DNA of 64,000 bases, from the NCBI GenBank assembly GCA_016708845.1, contig JADJFB010000001.1, positions 365,902 to 429,901 of the forward strand, written 5' to 3'. Below are positions 54,451-63,115 of the stretch, piece after piece. The notes beneath the pieces were generated by a model. The model was not told the DNA's origin, did no database searches, and saw only the letters and a list, made by a program, of their open reading frames with translations. Each line of letters begins with the position of its first letter. The stretch's first letter is position 1. The position numbers and the translations under genes are program-made. The stretch comes from Bacteroidota bacterium (lineage in GTDB: Bacteria > Bacteroidota > Bacteroidia > B-17B0 > Aurantibacillaceae).

Positions 54451-56398
54451 TTATTCATATAAAAAGTTGTTTTTCCTGATAAAATAGTTAGCAGATTCGT
54501 ATATCTGCATCATATTTTTCTCCATACTATCTGCTTTTTGTTTGAATTGTGTTTTGTAATTGATAGGATCTAAATTTTTATAGTTTCTTAAATAAGTTTC
54601 TCCGTTCGCTAATGTTTTATAATAATAATAACCTTGATTATTAACGCAACCTATTTTATCATCTGCCGAAAATACCACATAAGGATGTTGCTGTTTTAAA
54701 ATATTAATGCCAAAAGTTTGATTTGAATAATTAGCGCCAATAATTCCCATAACAGTTGCAGGAATATCTGGCTGATAACAAGGTGAAGAAATCGTATCGG
54801 CTTTAAATAATTTTGGTTGATGAATAATGCAAGGAATATGATTATAACTTAAAGGCATTTCGTAAGTATGCCCCATTGATAAACCATGATCGCCTAAAAA
54901 AATGAAAACCGTATTATCGTACCAAGGTTCTTTTTTTACTTGATCTATAAATCTTCCAATACTCCAGTCAGCATACATGGTGCAATTATCTTGAGGCGTT
55001 TCTCCATTTGGTTTAAATGGAATATCTTTTGGTATTCGCCACGGACCATGATCAGAAGCTGTCATGGCTACTGATAAAAAAGGTTTGTTGTTTTTTCTGT
55101 TATTTGCTGTTTCAATTAATTTATCTAATAAAATATGATCAGGTACACCTAGCGAACTTTCTGATAAAGAGTGATCAAAATCGTATTCACTAATAAAGTG
55201 TTCAAATTTATTGAGTTTAAAAAAACCTTCCATGTTATCAAAATGTGGATCGTGTGTCGTGTAAAAGTAAGTTTCGTAACCTTCGTTAGTCAGTAAAGGC
55301 CCAAGTCCATTAAATGGAGCCTTCACATAACTCTTCATCGATTTTTCGTCGTACACACTCAAATGTCGTTGTGGTGGAAAATAAGCCGTTAAAGGTGTGT
55401 ATGCCAGAAGAGAAAAAATTATTAAAAAATACGGATTCTTTGTTTAGTTTGTCGAGTTGTGGAGTTAAATTTTTGCCACCATAGTATCCCATTTTAAATA
55501 CCGACATACTTTCCATTACCACAATAACGATGTTGTATTTCGTTTTTGTTTTAGAGGTATCTATAATTTCTCTGTTTATTGTTTTTTCAAACGGACTTGT
55601 AATTCCTAAGTAATTTCTAGTAAAAGCAATGCATTCATCAATGTTTTTAGGTTCGGTATACGGCTTTTTATTTTTATTATACAAAACTGTTTTCCAAAAA
55701 GTAAAATTTGCATTGATAGCAATTTGATTAATGAAATTATTTTGTGATACTATCGATAAGCCTTCATGTAAACCTGAGCGGTCAGATGTTCTGCCACGAG
55801 CACCTAAAGTAACCGTTAGCCCCAATAATATAAATGCTATTAGTGAAAAGTACCACTTTGGTTTTTGTTGGTTAACGATTTGAATTTTAAATTCAGAAAA
55901 CTGCTTTTTACTAATGAAAACAAATAAGTAGGTTGTGATAAAAAACACAATAAAAAATCCCCAATATGAAAAACTTCCAAAAATAACACCAACTGCAAAG
56001 TCTGGACTTTCGCTCCATAAAAAGGCTCCTTTATTTAAATGATTTCCAAACTGTTTAAAATAGGGAATGTCTGCAATACAAATAAGATGATACAATAATT
56101 GTAGTGCAAGAAAACCATAATAACCAATAGTGTAAATTCGTTTTTGATTAAAAAAATAAGCTATCGACCATAATAGCGTTGGTAAAAAAGCAATCCAACA
56201 ATACACGGCTGTGTCAAATTCAAGTCCCATTCTAAAAGCCATCACTTTTTCTAAGAATGGAACATCACCAACATCAGAAGATTGATTGTAATAATAAAAT
56301 AGTAAACGAATAATAAAGAAAACCATCAGATTTAAACCATACAGTTTAAATAGGAGTTTGATATGCGCTGGTAGTTTTTTTGATAGTTTATCAAACAT
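54451..56398 (-). CDS. LTA-synthase-like membrane sulfatase/phosphotransferase, split by a frameshift
   Basis: The first frame (56398-55310) has about five membrane spans, then the alkaline-phosphatase-superfamily core: NIVIVVMESMSVFKMGYYGG (metal Glu) and the nucleophile T335 in GIHTFNGLFST. The rest (55362-54451) follows in another frame with THDPHFDNMEGFF and FIFLGDHGLSMGH, the last metal-binding motif. The shift near 55370-55385 is +1 or -2, right where family members have FSTL-[FY]-[SG]-[FY]P, so a few residues may be missing. Restored length is about 650 residues. Relatives transfer phosphoglycerol or similar groups to envelope glycans. recN overlaps its start by 8 bases. Confidence 0.85.
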
Positions 56399-58046
56399 TC
56401 AATAATTCTTTAGCATTTTTTAAAGCAGTTTCGGTTGGCGTGCCTGTACTTAACATTTTAGCAATCTCTGCAATACGTTCTTCTTTATTTAATGCTTTAA
56501 TACTTGAAGTGGTTTTATCTTTTGAATCTGATTTGTAAACAAATAAATGATTACCGCCTTTACTTGCCATTTGTGGTAAATGCGTAATCGTAATTACTTG
56601 CATAGTTTTACCCATGGCAAATAAAATGTTCCCAATTTTATCGGCAACATCGCCACTTACTCCTGTGTCTATTTCATCAAAAATAATAGTTGGTAAAGCA
56701 GTACGTTCTGCTAATAAAGCTTTTAAGCATAACATCAAACGAGATAATTCTCCTCCCGATGCTGTTTTATGTAACTCTTTAAATTCAGCACCTTTATTAG
56801 CCGTAAATAAAAATGAGATAGCATCTTGTCCGTTAACGCTTAATGCATCTAAAGGTTTTAATTCTATTTTAAATTGTGCATTAGCCATTGACAAGCTTGT
56901 GAGCATGGTTTTAATATTTTGCTCAATACCTGCCGTAGATTTTTGTCGCTTATCAGATAGATCTTTGGCTAAAGATTTACATTGTTTTTCCGATGCTAAA
57001 ATTTCTTTTTGTGTTTTTTCAATAGCAACTTCTAAAGATGAGAACTGTTGCAACTTCGCTTCAATATCAGTTTTAATAACCAATAATTCTTCTTCACTAT
57101 TAACAGCATGTTTTTTTAACAGACGATTTAATTTATCTAATTGTGCATTTACTTCTTCTAAGCGCGAATTGTCGTATACCACATCTTCCTCGCAAGCATC
57201 AATATCTTTGGATAGTTCTTTTAATTCAATAGTTACCGAATTGATACGCTCAAATAATTCGTTAAACTGTTTTCCAAATTTTGAGACGGATTGCAATTGT
57301 TGTTTTACTAATGCTAATGCCGAAACAATGTTTTCATCTCCACCATTAATTGCTAAAGATGATTTTACTAAACTACCTTTTATGAATTCAGCATTTTCTA
57401 GGGTTTCGCTTTCTTCTTCTAATTGTTGTTGTTCACCAACTTTTACATTGGCTTCTTCTAATTCATTAAATTGAAACTGAAAATAATCCAATTCTTTTTT
57501 TGCTTGTATTTCTTGAGCAGTAAGTTCTTCTAATTGCTTTCTTAGTTTTTGTAAAGCGTTAAATTGCTTTTTGTAATCAGAAAACAAATTGGTTGTTTGT
57601 GCAAATGCATCTACTAATTCAAACTGAAAATTAGTTTCTTTTAATAATAAGGTTTCGTGTTGCGAATGAATATCAATTAATTGCTCACCCAATTCTTTTA
57701 ATACACTTAAGGTTGTTGGTGTATCGTTTATAAATGCTCTAGATTTTCCTTCGGGAGTAATTTCTCTTCGGATGGTTGTTACTTCCTCAAAATCTAATTC
57801 ATTGCTTTCAAAAAAAGAGGTTAAACTATATTCCTTAATATTAAACTGGGCTTCGATGATGCATTTTTTGGTTTTGTCGTGCAAAGAACTCACATCAGCT
57901 CTGTTCCCTAAAGTTAAACCTAATGCCCCCAATAAAATGGATTTTCCAGCACCGGTTTCTCCAGTTATAACAGTCAATCCATTATTCAAATGAACTTCAG
58001 TTTCTTCAATTAAGGCAAAATTCTGTATTCGTAAGTGCTGTAACAT
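56391..58046 (-). CDS. recN: DNA repair protein RecN
   Basis: RecN is an SMC-like ATPase for double-strand-break repair. The 551-residue protein has Walker A TGETGAGKSILLGAL and the start MLQHLRIQNFALIEETEV. The central coiled coil (about 150-360) carries many Glu/Lys heptads, the signature is LHKTASGGELSRLMLCLKALL, and Walker B is IIFDEIDTGVSG followed by THLPQMASKG. Length matches the family. The end overlaps the start of the sulfatase by 8 bases, so the two are co-transcribed. Confidence 0.97.
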   Translation of the reverse strand: MLQHLRIQNFALIEETEVHLNNGLTVITGETGAGKSILLGALGLTLGNRADVSSLHDKTKKCIIEAQFNIKEYSLTSFFESNELDFEEVTTIRREITPEGKSRAFINDTPTTLSVLKELGEQLIDIHSQHETLLLKETNFQFELVDAFAQTTNLFSDYKKQFNALQKLRKQLEELTAQEIQAKKELDYFQFQFNELEEANVKVGEQQQLEEESETLENAEFIKGSLVKSSLAINGGDENIVSALALVKQQLQSVSKFGKQFNELFERINSVTIELKELSKDIDACEEDVVYDNSRLEEVNAQLDKLNRLLKKHAVNSEEELLVIKTDIEAKLQQFSSLEVAIEKTQKEILASEKQCKSLAKDLSDKRQKSTAGIEQNIKTMLTSLSMANAQFKIELKPLDALSVNGQDAISFLFTANKGAEFKELHKTASGGELSRLMLCLKALLAERTALPTIIFDEIDTGVSGDVADKIGNILFAMGKTMQVITITHLPQMASKGGNHLFVYKSDSKDKTTSSIKALNKEERIAEIAKMLSTGTPTETALKNAKELLNV

Positions 58047-58123
58047 ATCTTCGTTAAATATCGGAAATTTAAATCTGTAGAAATATATAAATTACCCAAA
58101 ATGGGTATCCATTTTTCAACAAT

Positions 58124-58145
58124 TAATCCGCCAGCTGGCGGATTA
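58124..58145. repeat. 22-bp perfect GC-rich palindrome
   Basis: A perfect palindrome with core TCCGCCAGCTGGCGGA lies in the AT-rich space between the divergent recN and rpoD genes. It has no T tract, so it is not a typical terminator. Confidence 0.6.
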
Positions 58146-58314
58146 GAAAAAATGCCCCTAAACCAGATGAATCATTCAATCATTTAAACTGCCCATTCAC
58201 TCAAAACGGTGTAACTAAATTGTTTTTATATCGTAATACAATACAGAAACACTCAGTTGGGCTATTTACTAGTGTTTTAAACCCTTTTTGAGTATAATCT
58301 TTAAATTTTGAGCC

Positions 58315-59181
58315 ATGAGACAGCTAAAAATCACCAAGCAAATTACTAATCGCGAAACAGCTTCGTTGGATATGTATTTACAAGACATTGGACGTGTAGA
58401 ATTAATTACGGCTGATGAAGAAGTGGTCTTAGCTCAAAAAATTAAAAATGGCGACCAACGTGCCTTAGATAAATTAGTAAAAGCTAATTTACGTTTTGTG
58501 GTGTCTGTTTCTAAGCAGTATCAAAACCAGGGATTAAGTTTACCCGATTTGATAAATGAAGGTAATATGGGTTTGATTAAAGCAGCTCAACGTTTTGATG
58601 AAACTCGAGGATTTAAGTTTATTTCTTACGCCGTTTGGTGGATTCGTCAATCTATTTTACAAGCTTTAGCCGAACAATCACGTATAGTTCGATTGCCTTT
58701 AAATAAAATTGGTGCTATCAATAAAATTAATAAAACCTTTGCCAAACTGGAGCAACAATTAGAGCGAGAACCCATTGCTGAAGAAATTTCAGAAATTTTA
58801 GATATTATGCCTGCTGATATTCGCGATATTATGCGAAATCAAGGTCGCCACATGAGTATGGATGCGCCTTTAGGAACTTCGGAAGATAGTGAAAGTATGT
58901 ATGAGTTGCTAGAAAATAAACATGAGGCATCGCCAGATAATGATTTGATTATTGAAAGTTTACGTAGCGAAATCAATAGAGCTTTGACCGCTTTAACCGC
59001 CAGAGAGGCGGATGTAGTGAGATTATATTACGGATTAAGTGGCGGACATTCTCATTCTTTAGAAGAAATTGGAGAAAAGTTTGAATTAACGAGAGAACGC
59101 GTTCGACAAATTAAAGAAAAAGCAGTGCGCCGATTAAAACACGCTTCTCGAAGCAAGTTTTTAATGGGCTATCTAGGATAG
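58315..59181 (+). CDS. rpoD: Primary RNA polymerase sigma factor (RpoD/SigA)
   Basis: The 288-residue sigma-70 factor lacks region 1.1, as usual for Bacteroidota. Region 1.2 (SLDMYLQDIGRVELIT), region 2 (NLRFVVSVSKQYQNQGLSLP and the -10 reader RGFKFISYAVWWIRQSI), region 3 and region 4 (LTLRE-like LTALTAREADVVRLYYGL; FELTRERVRQIKEKAVRRLK) are all present. In this phylum this factor reads -33 TTG/-7 TAnnTTTG promoters, which fits the boxes found here. It is monocistronic and followed by a terminator. Confidence 0.96.
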   Translation: MRQLKITKQITNRETASLDMYLQDIGRVELITADEEVVLAQKIKNGDQRALDKLVKANLRFVVSVSKQYQNQGLSLPDLINEGNMGLIKAAQRFDETRGFKFISYAVWWIRQSILQALAEQSRIVRLPLNKIGAINKINKTFAKLEQQLEREPIAEEISEILDIMPADIRDIMRNQGRHMSMDAPLGTSEDSESMYELLENKHEASPDNDLIIESLRSEINRALTALTAREADVVRLYYGLSGGHSHSLEEIGEKFELTRERVRQIKEKAVRRLKHASRSKFLMGYLG

Positions 59182-59228
59182 TTGTTTATGTTTAGTGAAT
59201 CCCTATAGCTCATATTGGGATAAAGATT

Positions 59229-59257
59229 AGGAGGCTTGTGTTTGGCCTCCTTTTTTT
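59229..59257 (+). terminator. Intrinsic terminator after rpoD
   Basis: AGGAGGC pairs with GCCTCCT over a 9-base loop and is followed by a T tract. Confidence 0.85.
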
Positions 59258-59278
59258 ATGTGCATTTTTTTATAATAG

Positions 59279-59370
59279 GAACGCGGATGAAACAGATTTG
59301 GCTAATTTGCACGGATTAAAATTAGCAGATGTAAAACCAGAAATCAATATTAATCCGTTTTATCATGCCT
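59279..59370. repeat. AACGCGGATG-type intergenic repeat
   Basis: The sequence starts GAACGCGGATGAAACAG and ends TTAATCCGTTTTATCATGCC. CGGATTAA in the middle faces TTAATCCG at the end. TAATCCGTTTTATCA is shared with 45317-45331. Confidence 0.5.
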
Positions 59371-59484
59371 AAATGGGACGGTTTGGCTGATTTACTATGA
59401 AATCTCGTGAATACTTTTTTTTAACGTGTTCCTATTTTTTGATTTTTGTTAAAAACAAAATGCCTTTTAGCCATTTATAATTTA

Positions 59485-59492
59485 TAATTTTG
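59485..59492 (+). promoter_or_regulatory. -7 box of rpe
   Basis: TAATTTTG matches TAnnTTTG, 17 bases before the rpe ATG at 59510. Confidence 0.45.
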
Positions 59493-59509
59493 AGCGTATA
59501 AATTATAAT

Positions 59510-60160
59510 ATGTCACATTTAGTAGCACCTTCTGTTTTATCAGCTGATTTTGGAAATTTACAACGCGATATCGAATTGATTAATCATTCGGATGCCGATT
59601 GGTTTCATATTGATATTATGGATGGCGCTTTTGTTCCAAATATTTCTTTTGGATTCCCAGTTTTAAAAGCTATACAGAAACACGCAAAAAAACCTTTAGA
59701 TGTGCATTTAATGATTGAAGATCCTGATCGTTATACACAATTATTTAAGGATGCTGGTGCTGATGTTTTAACTGTTCATATTGAAGCTTGTACACATTTG
59801 CACCGTTCTATTCAAAATATTAAAGCACTTGGTATGAAAGCAGGAGTTGCTCTGAATCCTCACACGTCTATTCATTTATTGGAAGATATTATTGCTGATA
59901 TTGATTTAGTATGCGTGATGAGCGTAAATCCAGGATTTGGCGGACAAAAATTTATTGAAAACACTTACACAAAAGTTACGGCACTTAAAAAATTAATTAC
60001 CGAAAAAAAATCTAAAGCCCTTATCGAAATTGATGGAGGAGTTGATTTGAATAATTACAAAAAATTATTGGCTGCAGGCGCTGATGTTTTGGTAGCAGGT
60101 AACACCGTTTTTGGAAGTGCAAACCCAACACAAACAATCACACAATTAAAACAAATATAA
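59510..60160 (+). CDS. rpe: Ribulose-phosphate 3-epimerase
   Basis: Rpe interconverts ribulose-5-phosphate and xylulose-5-phosphate in the pentose phosphate pathway. The 216-residue TIM barrel shows APSVLSADFGNL, the metal-binding HIDIMDGAFVPNISFG, DVHLMIEDP, VMSVNPGFGGQKFIE (phosphate loop) and EIDGGVD with the second Asp. Length and motifs are normal. The sod gene follows after 19 bases, so both may share a transcript. Confidence 0.96.
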   Translation: MSHLVAPSVLSADFGNLQRDIELINHSDADWFHIDIMDGAFVPNISFGFPVLKAIQKHAKKPLDVHLMIEDPDRYTQLFKDAGADVLTVHIEACTHLHRSIQNIKALGMKAGVALNPHTSIHLLEDIIADIDLVCVMSVNPGFGGQKFIENTYTKVTALKKLITEKKSKALIEIDGGVDLNNYKKLLAAGADVLVAGNTVFGSANPTQTITQLKQI

Positions 60161-60179
60161 ACCCTAAAACTTAAATACA

Positions 60180-60806
60180 ATGGCATTTGAATTACCAAAA
60201 TTAGATTATGCTTACACAGCATTAGAACCACACATTGATGCAAAAACTATGGAAATTCACCATAGCAAACACCACCAAGCTTATGTAACAAACTTAAACA
60301 ATGCAATTGCAGGAACTGATGCTGAAAAAATGAGCATTGAAGATATTTGCAAAAATATTTCAAAATTCCCAATGGCAGTTCGTAATAATGGTGGCGGTCA
60401 CTATAACCACTCTTTATTTTGGCAAGTAATGGCACCAAACGCTGGTGGCATGCCAACAGGTGATTTAGCTAAAGCGATTGAAACAGACTTAGGTGGTTTC
60501 GAGAAATTTAAAACTGACTTTACTGCTGCTGGTGCAACTCGTTTTGGATCAGGTTGGGCTTGGTTATGCGTTAAAGAAGGTAAATTATGTGTTTGCTCAA
60601 CACCAAATCAAGATAATCCTTTAATGGATATTGCAGATTGCAAAGGCACTCCAATTTTAGGAATGGATGTATGGGAACATGCTTACTACTTAAATTATCA
60701 AAACCGTCGTCCTGATTATATGGCTGCATTTTTTAATGTCATCAATTGGACAAAAGTGAGCGAGCTTTATGCTGCTCGAATATTTTTTGAATTAAAAAAA
60801 TCCTGA
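60180..60806 (+). CDS. Superoxide dismutase (Fe/Mn family)
   Basis: The 208-residue enzyme converts superoxide to oxygen and peroxide. Metal ligands are H27 (MEIHHSKHH), H77 (HYNHSLFW), D163 and H167 (GMDVWEHAYYLNY). The GGGHYNHS context and Q144 in STPNQDNP favour the Mn or cambialistic form over a strict Fe form. There is no signal peptide, so it acts in the cytoplasm. Its TGA stop is embedded in the stem of the terminator. Confidence 0.95.
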   Translation: MAFELPKLDYAYTALEPHIDAKTMEIHHSKHHQAYVTNLNNAIAGTDAEKMSIEDICKNISKFPMAVRNNGGGHYNHSLFWQVMAPNAGGMPTGDLAKAIETDLGGFEKFKTDFTAAGATRFGSGWAWLCVKEGKLCVCSTPNQDNPLMDIADCKGTPILGMDVWEHAYYLNYQNRRPDYMAAFFNVINWTKVSELYAARIFFELKKS

Positions 60807-60830
60807 CTTAAGATACAGTCAGGATTTTTT
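60795..60830 (+). terminator. Intrinsic terminator overlapping the sod stop codon
   Basis: A 14-bp perfect stem (AAAAAATCCTGACT / AGTCAGGATTTTTT) with an 8-base loop includes the last codons and the stop of the sod gene. Confidence 0.88.
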
Positions 60831-60903
60831 TGCATTTATAGTTATTCGATAAAGTATATTATATTAAATGTTGTAATGTTTTATTATGCTTTATATATAG
60901 GTT

Positions 60904-61551
60904 TTAAAAAGCTGCTTTTTCTAAATAGGTTTTATATAATGCTAATTGGGCTTTTCGTTCTTCATCCGTTATGCGGGCTGGCGAAAAACTAATAAATGGT
61001 GGTAAAACCGTCATGCCTGCAAAGTAAAACATGCCGTGTTGGATAGGATATAAAATAGTATCTAAGTTTCCATTTTTTCCAGTGTCTCCATAAGCCACTT
61101 CTGGACCACCAGTTGTCAATGTTAAGAAAGCTGTTTTATTTTTGTAAGTGCCATTGTCATATACGCCTTTGCCTGCACCATATACTAAGCCCATCGCAAA
61201 TGTTCTATCAACCCAACCTTTTAAAATAGCAGGTAAACCAAACCACCATAATGGGAAATTAAAAATTAATGTATCACACCATTCCAATTTATCCATTTCT
61301 GTTTTTACATCAGGCATAAATAAATTATTTTGGTGTGCGTGCACTTGCTCCATTTGATATTTAAAAAAATCAGGATGTTGCACTTGCTTGAAATCGTGTT
61401 TATCGCCAACAGGATTAAAACCCATGGCATATAAATCTGACACCTTTACTTCTGCTCCTTTAGATTGGAAATATGAAACAGCCTCGTTTTTTAATGAACT
61501 ACAAAACGATTGACTTTCGGGATGCGCGTGAATGATTAATACTTTTTTCAT
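60904..61551 (-). CDS. NAD(P)H:quinone oxidoreductase, flavodoxin-fold
   Basis: The 215-residue protein begins MKKVLIIHAHPESQSFCSSL, the FMN/FAD-binding start of the NQO1/KefF/MdaB group, and has FNFPLWWFGLPAILKGWVDR, the family's flavin-contact motif, plus TLTTGGPEVAYG. Members reduce quinones by two electrons, protecting against redox cycling. It stands alone between two convergent or unrelated units. The substrate is not determined. Confidence 0.9.
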   Translation of the reverse strand: MKKVLIIHAHPESQSFCSSLKNEAVSYFQSKGAEVKVSDLYAMGFNPVGDKHDFKQVQHPDFFKYQMEQVHAHQNNLFMPDVKTEMDKLEWCDTLIFNFPLWWFGLPAILKGWVDRTFAMGLVYGAGKGVYDNGTYKNKTAFLTLTTGGPEVAYGDTGKNGNLDTILYPIQHGMFYFAGMTVLPPFISFSPARITDEERKAQLALYKTYLEKAAF

Positions 61552-61614
61552 GATGTAAATTTCTAGAAACTTTTTTAATTTAATGTACTGTTCTTCGAAT
61601 TTACATAAATACTA

Positions 61615-62301
61615 TTATTTAGCAAACCGATAACCCAAACTCACAATACCCGTTAGACAGGTTTGGTTAAATGGTTTTAATAGGTGAGGTTCCTTGCGTT
61701 CAAATATTGTCTGTCTCCACATAGGATTACTCATATCATATTCGTATTCAACAATAAATGATAAGGCAATTTGTTTGACGATGAATTTTGTTTGAACAGT
61801 AACTTTTGGCGAAAAGAATTGATTTTTTTGAGTAATTACATCATTTTTACTGAGCGTCGTTCTTCCTGAGTTAAATCCAAAATATAAATTCAGATTCAGG
61901 TTTCTTTTTAAAGTAGAGAGGGAAGGTCCTAGTCCAAAACCAAAGGCATATCCCGAAAATTTGGTGTTTAACGTATCCTCTATCATAATTCTGGAAGGGA
62001 TCACTTTATAATAATTAGCTTGAAAGACCATTATTCTGGTTTTAAACAAATGATTGTATCCACTAAATCCAATCCCGATGATGGCAGGCGGCAGTTTCTG
62101 ATCTATTTTGTTTATAGAATTTATTTGTCCATAATAACTTTTGTCATAGACTCGATTTCCATAGTATAGATCAAGCGTTAGCTGATGATAGTAAATGGGT
62201 GTTACCGCCTTTTCTTTCTCCTTTTTTATTTTAATTTTTTTTGCTTGCGAGAAAGCTTGGAATGAAAATAGAAAACAAAATAATATGACAAGTTTTTTCA
62301 T
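61615..62301 (-). CDS. Outer-membrane protein of unknown function, paralogue B
   Basis: The 228-residue protein has a signal peptide (MKKLVILFCFLFSFQAFSQ) and then a basic AKKIKIKKEKEK stretch. Barrel-like strands follow, including IIGIGFSGYNHLF and FGFGLGPSLSTLKRNLNLNL, ending SLGYRFAK. It is the same length as its upstream neighbour (62304-62990), 2 bases away, and shares motif order with it. The family is unknown to me. Confidence 0.75.
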   Translation of the reverse strand: MKKLVILFCFLFSFQAFSQAKKIKIKKEKEKAVTPIYYHQLTLDLYYGNRVYDKSYYGQINSINKIDQKLPPAIIGIGFSGYNHLFKTRIMVFQANYYKVIPSRIMIEDTLNTKFSGYAFGFGLGPSLSTLKRNLNLNLYFGFNSGRTTLSKNDVITQKNQFFSPKVTVQTKFIVKQIALSFIVEYEYDMSNPMWRQTIFERKEPHLLKPFNQTCLTGIVSLGYRFAK

Positions 62302-62303
62302 TA

Positions 62304-62990
62304 TTACATATTTATTCGATAACCCAGACTTACTAATCCAATAAATCCAGTTTGATATAATCCGTTTATTAACACTTTATTTTTTTTATCAGTATACGTG
62401 GGTAACCATTTTGCGCTAGTAATATCTCCTTGCGCACTAATTATAATGGATATAGCTAGTCGCTTTATCATGAGTTTTGGTTGCAAACTAATCTTTGGGC
62501 AAAAGAATTGTTTTTGTAAGGATATGTTTTCTGAATTACTTAATGTACATCTGCCGGAATTGAATCCTAAGTAATAAATGATGCTTAGATTTCCAGAAGA
62601 AGAAGCAAAACATTTTCCTATACCTAAACCAAAACTTCCTCCAGAAAAAGTGGAATGAATACTATCTTCTAAAATTAACGTATGTGGGATATATTTTTGG
62701 AAGTCGAATTGAAACACAAAATATGTAGCGCCTATTTGCCTTGAAATTCCAGAAATACCAATTCCTACGAAATTGGGAGGTAAGTTAAATTTTAAAGAAT
62801 CTCCTGTATTAAGTTGGCTATAAAATTTATCTTTAAATACAATATTGCCATAATATGCATCAATACTTGCTAAAGAAGTTAAAGGAGCTTTGTTTTTTTC
62901 AACTTTTTCTTTTTTTATTTTAATTTTTTTTGCTTGAGAAAAACAATTAAGTGAAAACAAGATGTATAATAATAGTAAGAGTTTATTCAT
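62304..62990 (-). CDS. Outer-membrane protein of unknown function, paralogue A
   Basis: The 228-residue protein has a signal peptide (MNKLLLLLYILFSLNCFSQ), the same basic AKKIKIKKEK stretch and strand motifs VGIGISGISRQIG and FGLGIGKCFASSSGNLS, ending SLGYRINM. It is a tandem duplicate of the next gene, with well-diverged sequence, and the two form one operon. Their role is unknown. Confidence 0.75.
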   Translation of the reverse strand: MNKLLLLLYILFSLNCFSQAKKIKIKKEKVEKNKAPLTSLASIDAYYGNIVFKDKFYSQLNTGDSLKFNLPPNFVGIGISGISRQIGATYFVFQFDFQKYIPHTLILEDSIHSTFSGGSFGLGIGKCFASSSGNLSIIYYLGFNSGRCTLSNSENISLQKQFFCPKISLQPKLMIKRLAISIIISAQGDITSAKWLPTYTDKKNKVLINGLYQTGFIGLVSLGYRINM

Positions 62991-63115
62991 ATAATGCCAT
63001 TTGCCTTAATTATATAATGCAATATAATAAAAAAGATACAAAAAATTTTCTGCCGAATGAATTGTAAAACAAGCAATGTTTCTGTATATTTAAATAAATA
63101 ACAATTTAACATATT

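Larger units (their letters stand above)
59182..59509. other. Long intergenic region: terminator, repeat element and rpe promoter
   Basis: This 328-base stretch holds no gene. It contains the rpoD terminator (59229-59257), an AACGCGGATG-type repeat (59279-59370) and the rpe -7 box (59485-59492). The remaining bases are AT-rich with no structure I can see. Confidence 0.7.

Noticed and set aside
24026..56398. Programmed frameshifting as the general cause of the frame breaks
   Set aside because: Only recX has a proper slippery heptamer; the other sites lack one or need a different shift, so sequence error or mutation is simpler.
56614..57474. A 286-codon open frame antisense to recN
   Set aside because: Composition is Ser/Asn/Cys-rich without domains, and recN on the other strand is complete with all its motifs.
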